64,000 nucleotides of DNA from Bimuria novae-zelandiae CBS 107.79 (taxonomy: Eukaryota; Ascomycota; Dothideomycetes; Pleosporales; Didymosphaeriaceae), in assembly GCA_010015655.1 (NCBI GenBank), contig ML976685.1:341695-405694 (forward strand). Reading direction: 5' to 3'. Positions 12,005 to 25,216 of this stretch are shown in pieces (position 1 is the first letter of the stretch; every line of letters starts with the position of its first letter). Made by a program: the position numbers and the translations under genes. The notes beneath the pieces were generated by a model. The model ran no database searches. It saw only the letters and a program-made list of their open reading frames with translations, and was not told the origin of the DNA.

Positions 12005-15000
12005 AGCTGACGGAGGCAGAGGGGGTTGATATGTATATACTGTGAGGAGGGGAGGGGGCGGGAAGGATCAGAGCCTCAAGTGGGGACTCAGAAACGGTAG
12101 GGCTCAAGGTGGTAGCGGCGATGAGTCCAGATCCGGTAGTACAACAGATGGCTATGGACCAGTGATCAGATCCTGAAATGGCGCGGCAGATTAGACATGG
12201 AAGAGTAGGCGGACTCGGGAGGACGAAGCGAATGATTAAAGGCGATAGTGAACCAGGCAGTCACAGAATCTATGGCTGTCTACCTGGATTGGGACCAGTG
12301 CCGATCCAAATCGGGGTTCAAGGGTAGATACAGAGAGAGCAGGCGCAGCGGGTTTGGAGGGGAACTGTAAATATCTGTGGGCTGTGCCTGGGAGCCAAGC
12401 ACAATGGTGGAGATGCACGAGGTAGAGCACGGAAGCAGCGCTATGAGGGCAGCGAAAGATGAGATGCAGGTCCCGGTCGCCCTACGCTTTGTCGCTGGGA
12501 GATATGGCAAGGGTGGGATGGCAGGGGTCACCACTTGCACTAGGCGGAACTCTCATGACTTTGCTAGACGATCCCAGGATAGCCTGGAAAAGCTTGAGCC
12601 CACGAGCATGGGCTTGAGGTGTGCAACCGAACCGTTCCAGCAACCGCAAAGGACAAGGAGGCATCCGCACACCAAAATTGGGGTGATATGCCCCTGCGCT
12701 GGTAGGAGCTCTAACTGGGCGGTGCCAGCGCCAGGCGGCGGACCGTTCCACGCTTCAAACCAGCTCGAGCCATTGTGCGCTGTTACTAAGAGAGGCGCGG
12801 CTTGGGAGCCCGTAGGCGATGGAGGAGGATGGAGGAGGAAAGGTGCAAATCCGAAAATAGCGGAGAGACGACGGCCGACGGGCTCAGCCTTCTTGTCGCA
12901 CACCATCCGTCTACCGCTTACCGCCGAAGGATGACAACATGGCCCAAATCGATGCGCAAAGTGACTGATGACCGCATCGCTACAAATACTAGCAACGCGT
13001 GGAAAGCACTGAAGCAGGACATGCAGCTGGCGACGCCCAGTTCGAGGTCGCGATGCAGTCGGAGAGTCGCTTGGCTGGCGTGCTTTACTGCCCCTGCATA
13101 CACTCTGGACTCAAGCCCTGTCACTGTGGGTGTCCGACAGGCCGAAGTCTATTGGCGCGCTCGTTGATGAACAAGGTGAAAAGAGCGGTGGCTAGGCAGC
13201 TGCGGGGATGCTGGAGAGACGGCGACACATTCTTGCCGTTCAGCAGAACGGCGAGTAACAGGAGGACATGCATCGCGAGATTAGGACTACAGATTTCAAC
13301 TGCGTCGACAGTAACGTTTGAAACGCTCATTCGCCCGCCGAAGAATATCATGAGCGCTGCGATGGCCTCGATGTCCGTAAGCATCGGCTTGCAGTCTCTC
13401 CGCACGTAGGATGCGGCTATTAATGGCCCTGTGCAACTTCCATTGCTGCCAAGGAGAAGCAAATCTCCACACGGACAACCACAACGTCTAGCATGGGTCA
13501 CAGGGCTGCCCGTGGCGGGAGGCCTGACAGCTTTAGCGCTGGGAACACGTCAACCAAGCTCCCGCTCCGGCGCGTTTTAGCGTACGCTACCAGCCTTTCA
13601 AGGTGGTGCAACGTAGGCCTGGCACCCAGAGTCAACGACGCTGTAGATGCGGACAATTCAGACGGTGCCATGAGATGGAAAGACCCGGTTAGGCGATAGA
13701 GCTGAAGTATGGTGGGTGACGGCACGTTACAGGAGTTGAGCTCACCGGTTCTTGAGGCTCGAGCGCAGTGTATGCAACACAGATGAGCGGGTGCAGTAGT
13801 GGCAGCCCTGATGCAGGTGAGTAGTTGATCACGTGACGTTTCGCAAGCCATGGATCCACGACGATCAGTACACGGACTTGGATCAAACGTGGAATAGTAT
13901 GCACGTGAAGCTCGCAAACCCTTCCAGCCCACGTTGCGTCCGCTGCCCAATGCGGTTATCAGCCCATGGTTGTCCAAACGGTCGGAATACCGACAAGCGA
14001 TTTTGACTCGTCGTGTTTTTCCGCAACCGAGAGCGCGGGCTGCCGTGTTGTGGAAAGCCAAGAATGAAACCACCACTGCTGCTGCTTGTGCGATACGTTT
14101 GCGATGGCATGCCGTCAGAGCGCAATGAGCATGTCATCAATGCAACTCTGCAGAACCCAGCGAGAAGTTGATGTAAATTGCTCGGTCCAACGTCGACCTC
14201 CACACAATACGCCACCTGCTGCTGGCTGTCACGTCGATCGGCGGTTGTCCATCCATAACCTCTCTGGCGAACTCTCTTTTCCATGTCACGGACCAAGTCG
14301 AATTGGTTGCTGGTTTCGCACAAGCGTGATCTCGAGTCCAGGCCTAGTACCTTCGATATCCCTCGAAGGAGCGCTAAAACCTTGTGGGGACGACGATCGA
14401 TGCGAATGACGGTCAACCCTGTCTGCGTTTGAAGATGTGAATGGCCAGGATTCCGAGTTAAAGCAGTTAAATTGTGCTTGCAGGGACACTTTCTCGAATT
14501 TCCAAGAGGCTGCCCGTGTGAGAACTCAAACCACATGGCGGGCATGGCGGCGGCCGGGATGTGGATTGCCCCTGTGAGTCGGGAATAAGAGAGACTGGGG
14601 TGGTGCAATATGGATAGGCTTCAACCGCCTGGATGCTCCTCGTTGCAGGCTCTTGCGGGTGTTGAGGCATAACTGAGACAGGCACTCAACATGTCAATTA
14701 TCCAGTGCAATCAACCTGGAGCATGCAGAATCCTTCAGCACTCGGCACGTGGAGCGGGGGCTGACGGGCGCTGATTGGTGAGACTGTTATTTTCCATAGT
14801 CCCAGACCCAGAGACATGGCGGACGTTGCGAGTGCGAAGGCCTGGCGCATGTGTGGGACGGTTGCACGTTTCCTCGTCCCGCAGCTGCAACTTGTTGTCC
14901 GACGTGTTCCAGCCAGCGGCAGCGTGGCGAACAATGGCAGATGCCGATGCTTGGATGAGAGACGATACTCCGAGCGGCATCCGTGCTCTGAGACATGGCC

Positions 15001-18000
15001 AATTGCTCGTCTCTGGGCTATCGATGAAACACAGTGTTGACAATACATACAGTAACATACTGCGGCCAGTCAGGCCTGCGCTTCCCAAACGCAGAGCGGG
15101 CGTCGCTCTGGACGACAGCATGGGTGGGCCGTCGCGGGGCAAGAGAGGCAAGTGCGCGGCGTGAGTGTGAAGGCAGCCGGGGCGGCACTGGCAGGCAAAC
15201 GTCGCGTGTGGCGGCATGCTGCTCGCTGAACCGCTAGATGCGACACGACGGACACGTTATGCAGTCGGGACGGGCTTGCTAGCAGCCTCTACTATGATAG
15301 CGTGGTCAGTGTGGTGAGATAGAAGGTGGACAGGTGAGGAGCATGGGTGGGAGACGTGGGGACGCAAGGGAAGGTTAGCGACTCGTCGCTTCCGCTCTAA
15401 CGTAGGACCTGCCAGGATGAGCTTGCTGGCGGGAATGTGCAGGCAGGCGCGGTAGACAGCGATGTGCAGCACTACAGGCAACAGCTCTGTCCAAGTGCCC
15501 AGGTGTCGCGACGATCACGCTTTCGAGTCCTTCACCACGGCGTCCAGCGACGTCACTGCTGCTCGTACAGTAGCAATTACACACCACTCGCGAAAAGATG
15601 TGGGCGCTGTGCCTGCCGCGGGGCGACTCCGGCTGGATGGCTTCGAGGCGGCTGTCGGCAGGCAGGTCAGGATCTCACTGGACAACTCTGTTCATCCTCC
15701 ACCCGTCGTGCGCCATCGGAGAAATGAGCGGCCCTGAGTCGCAGCCCTACGCGCTGCTTACCACACCGAGTCGCTCAGCTGCTGGCTACTCCGGGCGGAC
15801 ATTCATTCAGCGCAGCGCGCAGTGAGAGCGCGCGATCGATGCACTCGCCGCCGCAGTCCATCTGCAGACTGCAGACTGCAGCACACGCTTTGCCGACCAT
15901 GGCTCTCTCTACGCGCCCATGTCCATAGCCTCGCCGAGCTGCATCACGGCACACATTCACGATAGCAGTACAGCAGGCTAGGCCGGGAAGGCACAGGCGC
16001 GGCTTGCTCCTTCCGCGTCTATTCATAGACACACGGCCAATCACATGGACCCTGCGCGACCCTGCACAATGGAGCCGTCGGAAGGTGCGTGAGCCGCTGA
16101 GAAGGCTGACTCTCACAACCCTCCGCATCGAGAGTCCGCCTCGCCAAACATACAGTGCTGTACGTGAAATGCCGTCACACCACCGCCATTGGCGCAGTCC
16201 GAGGATACACCCAGGGACAAGGCAACGAGGCAAACGACCAGGGCCTAAACACCACCTGAGGCTTGAGCGACAAGATTTCCGGTACCTTGACCATCCATCC
16301 GCTACGCGACACTAGCCCGTTCTGGTAGGAACGTTGCTCTCTGCAATTCCAGCTCCCCCCGCTGGCCATCTGCGACTGTCCCACCTGCTTGTCGCAAGGC
16401 TCAAAGCAATGAACTGCCATCACCTGTCTGTCCTCTTCGGCAATCATCCCCCCCACCCCCCCCGTAGGTGACTAATTACCAACGTCACCAGCCCGACACT
16501 CGTCAACACGCAGCGCTTGCGGGTCTTCGTCTCACCTCAGCACTCTGCTCATCCTGCCTGAGGCGCTCACGTCCCAAGATTTGGCTCTTCCGCAACGTTG
16601 TTTCTCTTTGGGTTCCCGACGCAGCGTCCACATCACACGCCCAACATTTACATACACCCATTAGTCTTCATCCATGTTTGCTAATGCATCTTCAATATGG
16701 CAACGCAGGCCTTACCTCATCCCACTCTTTGGCCGGCGGGTGACGTTGTCCCCACCGCTGCAGGTGTAAGCTGCATGTCTGGCGTCGTACCTCAGCACTA
16801 CGTTTGACAATCCGCAACTCCTTAGCCTTGCATGGCGGCCGCTGTCAATCCGCAGAGAGTGAGTCTTTCTGAAGCAGCACCGAGTATGCCTCTTGCCCCT
16901 GTATCGCACAGGAAACTGTTTCGGACTTGCAGCGTTGGTGGCGTCGATGCGCGCTTAAGACCACTCAAAACCCGATAGATGCACGTGACCTGGGTTTGAA
17001 CCGCTGTCTCAGTCCGAGACAAGGCAACATTGCCATTGAGACGATTCTCCCGGTGGCAGAACCACTGTGTGGCAAGGTGCATCCGATGTACAATGAGGTC
17101 GTGCTACGCGACTGCACTGATCTCATCAACCTCGCAATCAGTGACCATATTTCCTGCTTCCTTTGCTCAACTTATGTACCGTCGGATAGGCAAGAATCAA
17201 CTTGCTGCCGCTCATGTGGATGAGACTCGTGATTCTACCTGTCAAGTTGCTTACGGTGAATGCTGGATATCGCAATCTGCACTTCAACCTTTATACCTTT
17301 TTACCTACAAAAGAGCATTTACACTATAAGCAGACGTCTTCGGAGCAAGCAACGCGTACCTAATCGCAAATTATCCTTCGTAGCGGCTACCGCAGATCGC
17401 CTCGTGCGGCTCCTTTAGAATCCCGCTCGTGAATCTGGGGGTTTTGCGCCCCAGGACGACTCGCAACGCGGGAGCTCCCTCGGCCGTTACACGCAGACTC
17501 CTACTCCGAGAACCATGACCTACAGTACCCTCTCGTAGTTCTTTCCACTTGCGTGCAAAGAAGTTTGCTCCACTGGTTAGTGGCCTGTGGCCCTACGCTC
17601 ATGTGCACTCCTCGTAGCTTTCCATCAGCAATGTGTGATTTTGACACGACGAGCAGTTGCATCGTAATCCTAATGAATGCTTACTCCGACGTTGTAATTG
17701 AGTTATCACTTGCATAGTCAGCATTTACCAGAGTTTTGTATGCATATAATCATTCCGCGTGCCACGACCATGGTAACTACTGCAGCCACGGCACTGGTTG
17801 CCCTGATTACATTGCCCGGCAGCGATCAACTTACCTGCATGCATCCACAAAGGTGGGTCAGAGCACATTTTCATCGCCGTACGGGACTCCGCTGATATGA
17901 CCACAACGGTCTACCATTTTCGCCTGGTAGGCTTTTCGAAAAATCACAACAGGCAATGGGGACTACTTGTCTCAATTTCTCTGTCTTCGGTATTCGAACA

Positions 18001-19803
18001 ATGGAACAGGAGACACCTCCAGGGTACGCTCCTTCGATCTACAGTCGCGCGAGAACGTTGCGTCTTCACTTGCATCACGCCACAGGCTCTCTGCTACATC
18101 GTGGAAGCTCGGTCCACACGCTCGCACTTCGCATGAGGGAGTTCCTTCGCGATGCCGAACGCTGCACGAGCCAGAGGAGCGCTTGTGTTGTGCGTTCACT
18201 GAGGAGCGCCGCATCGGTGTTCAAATGGCTCTGCCTCGTTCTGTGGAACAGGGGTTGCCCGTGGCCCCTTATAAAACGTGTACCTCCCTAGTCTCTGTTC
18301 TGATGCTCTCTTTGCTTGCTCTTGGCTTCTACAATCGGTTTTGCTTTTGTTATCGGTTTTCGGGAGGAGGATGACGTTAGAAGGAGGAGGAAGGAGTGTG
18401 GATGTTTTGGCCAGCATTGACGCCACCCTCATCAACGAAATGCATCGATATTCGACGATGGACAACTACTTGTCCCCGAGGCAGAAGATATGGAACGGAG
18501 GGCACGAGGACAAACATGATGGATGGTTGAAGATGGTCTAGCGGAACACGTATCGAATGGGCTTGCGGTCTCCTCTACACGCGCCCACACTTCAACTCTT
18601 TCACGCTTTAGAACCTACATCTAAATATGTCAGGATAATTGTGATCAGTAGACTGTATAGCTGTTAATCTCGTTGAATTGCTATCTGCGTGTTGTTCTGT
18701 ATGGTGTCCTGCAGCGCTCTCCAAGGGCTAGCAGTAGGGTCTATTTTCATAACTTATCTATAATACTGTTGAGGTAAGAGGTGCTTGATAAGATGAGGAA
18801 GCAGCATTAGACCAACGCCAAGTGACACGCGTGATCCGCGTCTCCTCATAACCGTCACAGAATAACATAGTAACGAAATCGGCATCAGAAATAACAAAGG
18901 AGACGTAAGGATGAGCATCCTACTGCGCAAATACAGTATGGGTTCTTTTCGATTCGACTCTCTCGGGCTTCAGGTCGGCCTTCACCACATCTACAGTTAC
19001 CTCTAGGATGTTTCTATAACACTTGAGCCAGTGTTCACTCGATTCCTTTGTCATCAGATTCTCGGTCGACGCTCCCACATAGACGTGTCGTTCTACGCGT
19101 CACCGCCATTTCTGCGAGCCCGTCCCCTTAACGTCTGGAACATACAAAGTTCGTTGCATAGGAGACAGAGAAAGCGTTTTCACAGCCTAAGAATGTCTCC
19201 TTGACAAATTCGCTTTGACAACACAATGTGGATCGCTAACGGTCTTCAGTCTTACTTGCGTTTTCACGAACACCATCCGCGGCCATCCCCTTGCCCATCG
19301 AAATCTTCTTACGGGCCGGAAACTCAAAGCGCCCTCTTCTCCTCCGTCGTTCCTTCTACGAACCTCCTCGCTCGAGGACACTCTGAAACAACGTCTACGA
19401 CTATCCTCTCGCCGTCTGCCCGATTCGTCGTTTTCGTCCACGCCCCTACCCACTACCTCGCACGTATCCTTCAGTGGCATTAGTCTTATTCATAGGCGCT
19501 TAACGACGTGTTGTATCCTTTTAGCAGTTCCCCGACTGATGCGCTCACCGAACAACTTCTTGTACGCTCGGAGTACTGCCGCATAGCTCATTCGATGAAA
19601 GGTCCTAGGCTTTGCGCCGAGCTGGTAGATAAAGGCTACTGCGGCACTGCAGTCATCAATTCGGAGGTGCCCCTTTTGCGCGTTTTGAATGGTCGCGCAG
19701 TATGTTTCCGAGCAGATGCAAGAATAACAGGATCTCTCCGTGTCACGGTTTGGAGTCTCCCTTCCCCCACTTGTAGTGGCACCTCACCTGTGTTGAGATG
19801 CGC
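12005..19803. other. 7.8-kb stretch with no recognisable gene, upstream of the C2H2 factor
   Basis: From the ATG of the factor to the left end of the transposon I find no open frame with a domain, no tRNA and no terminal repeats. Open frames of 60-240 codons occur on both strands, mutually overlapping and of mixed composition. Small oddities: CTGCAGA direct repeats near 15863-15881 and a C-run near 16446-16463. It may be 5' UTR plus regulatory DNA, unrecognised ncRNA, or old decayed sequence. Confidence 0.5.
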
Positions 19804-19805
19804 TA

Positions 19806-19842
19806 ACGTGTCCGTGCGCGTGATGCGCGGGCAACACCAAAA
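19806..19842 (+). repeat. left terminal inverted repeat of pogo-like element 1
   Basis: 37 bp that reappear inverted at the right end, where 17 bp are inserted after position 25 of the repeat. Confidence 0.85.
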
Positions 19843-19877
19843 CACCCTCAACTTCAACACGCGACAACTCCACCAAT

Positions 19878-21737
19878 ATGGATCCAATTCAAGCTGCGAT
19901 TGATGATATTGAATTGTTAAAGCTAGGCGAAACTTTCTCGTACACAAAAACTGCTGCTAAATATGGTGTTGTACGGTCTACATTGATCCGAAGGCATAGA
20001 GGAATAACGCGCCCTACACAAGTCAAGAACTCTAGCCAGCAAAAGCTCACCCCACAGCAAGAGGAGGAGCTTGTACGATATATCAAAAGACTCACAGAGA
20101 GACATATACCTCCTACTAGAGAGATGATACGGAACTTTGCCTCAACAATAGCAAAGGAGCCAGTCAGCGAGAGCTGGGTTACCCGCTTTATCAACCGACA
20201 CAGCATTCATCTTATCTCGCAATGGACCGTCGGGATGGACAGCAATCGCCACAACGCTGATTCAGTGGATAAATATCGCCTCTATTTCAACCTTCTACAC
20301 AGCAAGATAGATCAATATCGCATAGATCCTCGTCATATCTACAATATGGATGAAAAAGGCGTCCTGATCGGTATTGTTGGTAGATCAAAGAGAATATTCA
20401 GCAGACGAATGTGGGAGAAGAAGGAGGTTAGAGCATCACTCCAAGATGGCAATCGCGCATGGATCACGCTCCTGGCATGTATCTGCGCTGATGGATCAGC
20501 TCTGCCGCCAAGCCTTATCTATGAGGCTGCCAACAAGGGCATCCAATCAAGCTGGGTAGAGGATATCAAGGCAGGATATCATGAAGTCTTTATTACCTCA
20601 TCATCCTCTGGCTGGACAAACAACGATATTGGACTTGCCTGGCTTGAGCAGGTGTTTGATCGCTGTACAAAAGAGAAGACTCGACGATCCTATCGACTTT
20701 TAATTATGGACGGCCACGGATCTCATATTACTATGGACTTTATTAACTATTGTAATAAGCATAGGATCCTGCTTGCTGTCCTGCCTCCTCACTCAACTCA
20801 TACGCTTTAGCCACTTGATGTTGCGATATTCAAGCCTCTATCAACAGCGTACTCAGCAGAGCTATCACGATACCTTCATAGAAGCCAGGGCCTAGCTTCT
20901 ATCACTAAAGACGACTTCTTCCCCCTATTCTGGAATGCGTGGAAGGCCTCCTTTAAGAAATCAACTATCCTTAGCTCTTTTAGAGCCACAGGCATATCAC
21001 CACCTAATCCTGATCCTATCCTTAATAGGTTCACGCAGGATCAAGAATCAGGCGATAGCTCTTCATCAGGGCTCAGCGATCATGATTAGAGAAAGGTGGA
21101 TAGGCTTTTACGATCAGCAGTGAAGGAACAGGGTAGTCAAGATACAAAGAAGCTTCGTTAATCGCTCCACCATCTATCTGTCCAAAATGAGCTGCTTAAG
21201 CATGACAACGATGGGCTTAGGCAGGCGCTATCTATCAAGAAGAAGCGTAAAAAGAAGGGCAAAGCTCTTAACCTTCAACAGCGCCAGGAGTATCATGGTG
21301 GGGCTATTTTATAGTCACCAAGGAAAGTAAGGGAGGCACATATTCGTCAATTAATTAAGGAGCAAGAGGATAAGCAACAGTAGCTTCAAAAAGCGGAGAC
21401 AGCAGAGCTGAAGAAGGCAGCTAAGCTATACAAGGAGAAAATGCAGCAGGAAAAGCGTGCTGCGCGAGAGGCAGCTAAGAAGGCGAAGGAGGAGGAGAGG
21501 GTTGAAAAGGCTGCTCAGCGCGCTGCCCAGAAGTCTGCCCACGACGCTGAAAAAGCTCTACAAGTATCCCAAAAGGGTAAGAGAAAGGCCTCTCAGCCAT
21601 CTCTACAGAGCAGAAAGCGTCAGAAACGTAGTGTGGATGCTGCAGATATTGGGGAGGCCTCAGAGGGCGCATCTGCTGCCCCGAGCAAATCTACACGCAG
21701 CGGCCGCGACGTCAAGCTTCCAGATAGATTTAAATAG
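19878..21737 (+). pseudogene. pogo/Fot1-type transposase, five nonsense codons
   Basis: The frame opens at ATG 19878. The HTH part is residues about 1-110 (SYTKTAAKYGVVRSTLIRRH, then SESWVTRFINRH). The catalytic core shows the first Asp in YNMDEKG, the second in LLIMDGHGSH, and the third acidic region after PLDVAIFKPL. The first stop is TAG at 20808-20810 between HSTHTL and PLDVAIF, where pogo proteins have Gln (LQPLD). The same frame runs on with further TAG/TAA codons (after GLSDHD, KKLR, GAIL and DKQQ) to a Lys/Glu-rich coiled-coil tail ending KLPDRFK and TAG at 21737. At least four sites are readily explained as CAG or CAA changed to TAG or TAA. Transposase activity is lost. Confidence 0.85.
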
Positions 21738-21836
21738 TGCAAATGAATCGCAGCTATCAAATTACTACCCTGCAAGAAAAATCTCGTGATAATATTGATC
21801 GTGGGTGGTGCTGTAGCCTTGTTTTCAATGGAGCGT

Positions 21837-21890
21837 TTTTGGTGTTGCCCGCGCATCACGCGAATCCGCGCATCACGCGCACGGACACGT
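21837..21890 (-). repeat. right terminal inverted repeat of pogo-like element 1, with 17-bp duplication
   Basis: Inverted copy of the left end, 54 bp long, because CGCGTGATGCGCGG is present twice in tandem (spacer ATT). Confidence 0.85.
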
Positions 21891-21892
21891 TA

Positions 21893-23275
21893 CCCATCCT
21901 GCACTAGCGCTGTTTACAGCCACTCATGTATACCTACTGTTCGTAGCTTCACCCAATACAACAGCAAGTACAATTCTCAATTTCTTCCGTATGCGTATGG
22001 ATCACTAGCTCTCACACTCCGACAGAAGCTTCCCTAGGCGGACTGATACGACCGCAGATATAGCATTCACCCCACATGAGGCTTGCTCGATGCGACGTAC
22101 ATACTAGCGGTATTTTGAGTGTAGGAGAAGAGGATGTGTGTCGAAGTTCGGGTTTGTGGAAGGATTATGAAGGTAGTGAGAAGGGGCAGGCCGTGAGGAG
22201 GTTGCATGAGCTGCGAGCGGCTCCCACGGCGATACTATACTGCGTACTTCCAGCGCATCGGCTCCACGGCGGCATATGCAACCCGATCTTCCGCCGCAGG
22301 CTCACTCTAGTGTATGCAGTAATGCGCGGCTTATCGAGCTGGATGCGCAGTGCACACAGACATACGTACGGCCTCACGCCGACTTGGTACGTCTGATACG
22401 CCCGACATAAATGTACACAATCCGTGTTGGAGAGCGTACAATGCACCGTGCCCACGCCATCAGTATGCTTCATTGGAGGAGGGCACTGCGCCGGCCTACC
22501 GCAGGACACGTCTGCTGTCCAAGAGATAGATCTTCGAAAGATGCACAACGTCCTCGTGCTCCGTAAACGACAGGTATACAGCACCCCGGTATGTACAACG
22601 CGCATGCCCTCCAGCGGCATGTCTTACATCACACCTTCATATGCGGCGCTGAGGGAGCAGCGTACCTCCTACTCCAGACACACGCGTGGAAGCATGGACG
22701 ATACGGGCATGGGCTTATAAGCTTGATTTCACACTGCTACTTCTAGGTAACAGACAGTGCTTCAATCTATAGATCGCGAAAATTCCTTGGCACTTGTGGA
22801 CTTTGCGTATCTCTTAAGCGGTCTGCGACAACAAGGAGTAGGCTTGACATACTACCTAGGGCTAAGAAGGTGGTGTGTGACTCTAATAAGCGATACGTGA
22901 AGTTTTGGAATGACAGAACGTGTTGTCTTTATGCTCAAATACTGGAAACGCTCATTGTTGAGTGGAGGCAAACCGGGTCGTGTCACGAACTGGTCGAGCA
23001 TTGGTCATTTGGACGCAAGTATACCATGAAATCGAATAAATATAAGCAATTTGTCGTCTTCATCCACATTACAACATCTCCCAAACCGCATAAACACCAT
23101 CTCTTTTTTTCAGTGCAACCCCAAAACATCCACAGCGCCTATCCCAGCCAAAGTACCCGCCCACCTATCATCAAACGCCCCAATGCACTCCATGTCAGTG
23201 TTCGACCCCTCCCAAAATAACCCGTGATACACTCCCATAGCATGCAACAACCAAACTCATGCCCACTTAGGGTCC
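21893..23275. other. intergenic, no gene seen
   Basis: Flank between the transposon and the 3' end of the Lys-rich hypothetical gene. No supported feature. Confidence 0.5.
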
Positions 23276-25216
23276 CTATCTTTCCGCCGTCTTACCCTTA
23301 CCCTTTCTCTCTACTGCCTTGCCCTTACCTTTACTATCTTTAACTTTATCTTTGCGCTTTTTATCCACCACCTTATCCTTACTCTTCTTACCCACCACCT
23401 TCTCCTTACTCTTCTTGCCTACCACCATGCTCATACCCTTACTATCCTCCACCTTATCCTTATTTCTCCTTTCCACAATCTTACCCTTCATAGTCCCTCC
23501 AGCGCTATACACGATCCTTGCGTCATTCGCACAATGCGCACCGATAGTGGCCGCTCGCCCAGACTTTCTCACGGGCCTCACGGGCCCCACGTCCCTCTCT
23601 TCCACCCGTTTCTTTCTGGCGTTCTCCTCCTCCCTCTCGCGTTGGAGCCGACACTCCAACGCATCCAGCAACAACATGATCTCTTCCCCGCGCACGGCCG
23701 TAGGCGCCTCGAGGAGGTCGCGCTCAGTGAGACCAATCTCGAGGAGCGTGCGACGCTTACGCATCTGGTACAGTTTGGGATTCTCGCGACGGGCGCCGCC
23801 TTCGATCGTGGGGATTTCGTCGAAGATCTCCATGAAGCGCTCGCGGGTCGCGTACCAGTGCTTGTTAGGACGAGTGTAGCGACGGGGAGCGAGAGGATCA
23901 GAGGGATTGCCGAACGAGTCGCAACGTTGTGGTTGCTTGCCCCACCACTTGTCTGATCGTACGGGTGTCTCGTTGTCCGTAGCAGGGGGCCGCGCTGGGT
24001 GGGAGGGTAATGGGATATCAGGGAGGGGCAAGTGAGGAGAGTGCAATTCCTTCAGGTTACCTTCGGCTGTGTGAGCCGATACTCGAGGTAGGACGCTGGT
24101 CTTTGGTGCTGGGTCGACAACGCTTGAGCAAATACAAGATTTGGTACCAACATCCGGAAAAGGAGCTGCTGCACATGAAAGCTTGCGCGCAGATGAACCA
24201 GAGGGGAGAGCCTGTGGTGCTGCAGCAGGTACTTCGTGGAGTCGCTCCGTAAGCTTAATCAAATCTGCGGTAGCCTGGTTGAGGACAGCCAACAGCCCCT
24301 TGCTCGCTTCAGGGTCGCTCGCTTCATCAAGGGATGGACCCGGCTCTAGAGCAGATGGGAAATCGACCTCCTCTTCATCGGAAAAATACTCTGAGTCTGT
24401 GTATAGAGCTGCTCGCATCCGTTCAATGTCAGCCAAAGTGAGCCTATCATCCGATCGTTCAGAAACATTCTCGGCAGGAAGCGACAATATCCCCTGTTTG
24501 ATGTCCAGTTCCGCAGGAACGAAGGCAGGGTCGACGAGTCTCGGTGGCGGCGCCACCGCAAGCTTGAATTTGCCATGTTCGCTTTTACTAAGACTTATTG
24601 TTGATGCAGGGCTTGTGTTCATGGTTCGTGTGGGGCTAGATCCGAATATTGAGCCAGGGTCGGGGGACGAAGAACCAGAATTGTAGCCCGAAGCAAGCTG
24701 GTCCAGTGAAGAGTTCTGGTGTATGATCTTAAGTTGATCACCTTCGGATATATCCAAGGGTAGAGGGGGAGGGAATCTAGCATTGGAAAACACTGGCGCT
24801 TGACGGTCGGCGAGAGGTCTCGACGGCCGGTGCGTGGCTGATCGACCATGCGTTGAATCGGACCAGGAAAACACTTCCGGCGCGGGAGACCGAGAATGTC
24901 TCTTGTTTGCATCCTCCGAAACAGGACAGTTCAATGACCGTTTCCTCGTCTGCTGTGTTGTTAGATTCATCAATTAAATGAGCGGATAACAACAGCTTGC
25001 AAAAAAAAGGGAAGAGCAAAACAAGATGTGACATACGAGCTTTCTCGGTGTTCGAGCATCCGGTATCCCATTCGCCTGGTCGATCAGACTTTTTCCCTGC
25101 GTAGAAGCAACCTTGTCACTCTTGCTGGCTACCAGGATTGACTGAGGAACCAATTCTTCTGCCGGGGAGCGTTTGGGGGTCTTTGAAACGGCCTTAAGCC
25201 TTTGCAAGAAGCCCAT
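23276..25216 (-). CDS. hypothetical protein, Ser/Pro-rich with Lys-rich C-terminal repeats
   Basis: Exons 25216-25037 and 24952-23276 give about 618 residues. The start is the ATG of MGFLQRLKAVSKTPKRS, a basic amphipathic opening; an upstream in-frame ATG at 25315 adds an unlikely hydrophobic stretch. The intron starts GTATGT and ends CTAACAACACAGCAG, two AG acceptors three bases apart, so isoforms with or without one Gln are possible. The middle is rich in Ser and Pro with an acidic patch (DSEYFSDEEEVDF) and a conserved-looking block WYATRERFMEIFDEIPTIEGG. The last 75 residues are imperfect Lys/Asp/Val repeats (KKSKDKVVDKKRKDKVK). No known domain; disordered and possibly nuclear is inference only. 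The strand is supported by length and by the spliced first exon. Confidence 0.7.

Larger units (their letters stand above)
19806..21890 (+). mobile_element. Fot1/pogo-like DNA transposon, 2085 bp, RIP-mutated
   Basis: Inverted ends starting ACGTGTCCGTGCGCGTGATG, flanked on both sides by TA (19804-19805 and 21891-21892), the target duplication of the Tc1/mariner-pogo superfamily. It carries one transposase frame with a helix-turn-helix/CENP-B-type N-terminus and DDE catalytic core. The right end is 17 bp longer because of an internal tandem repeat. The element is non-autonomous now: five in-frame stops. Confidence 0.9.

Noticed and set aside
13883..14608. 241-codon minus-strand frame in the 7.8-kb gap
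   Set aside because: Overlaps several equally long frames on the other strand; no domain or sensible composition.
17400..17480. possible tRNA-like sequence
   Set aside because: No acceptor or T-arm pairing could be formed.
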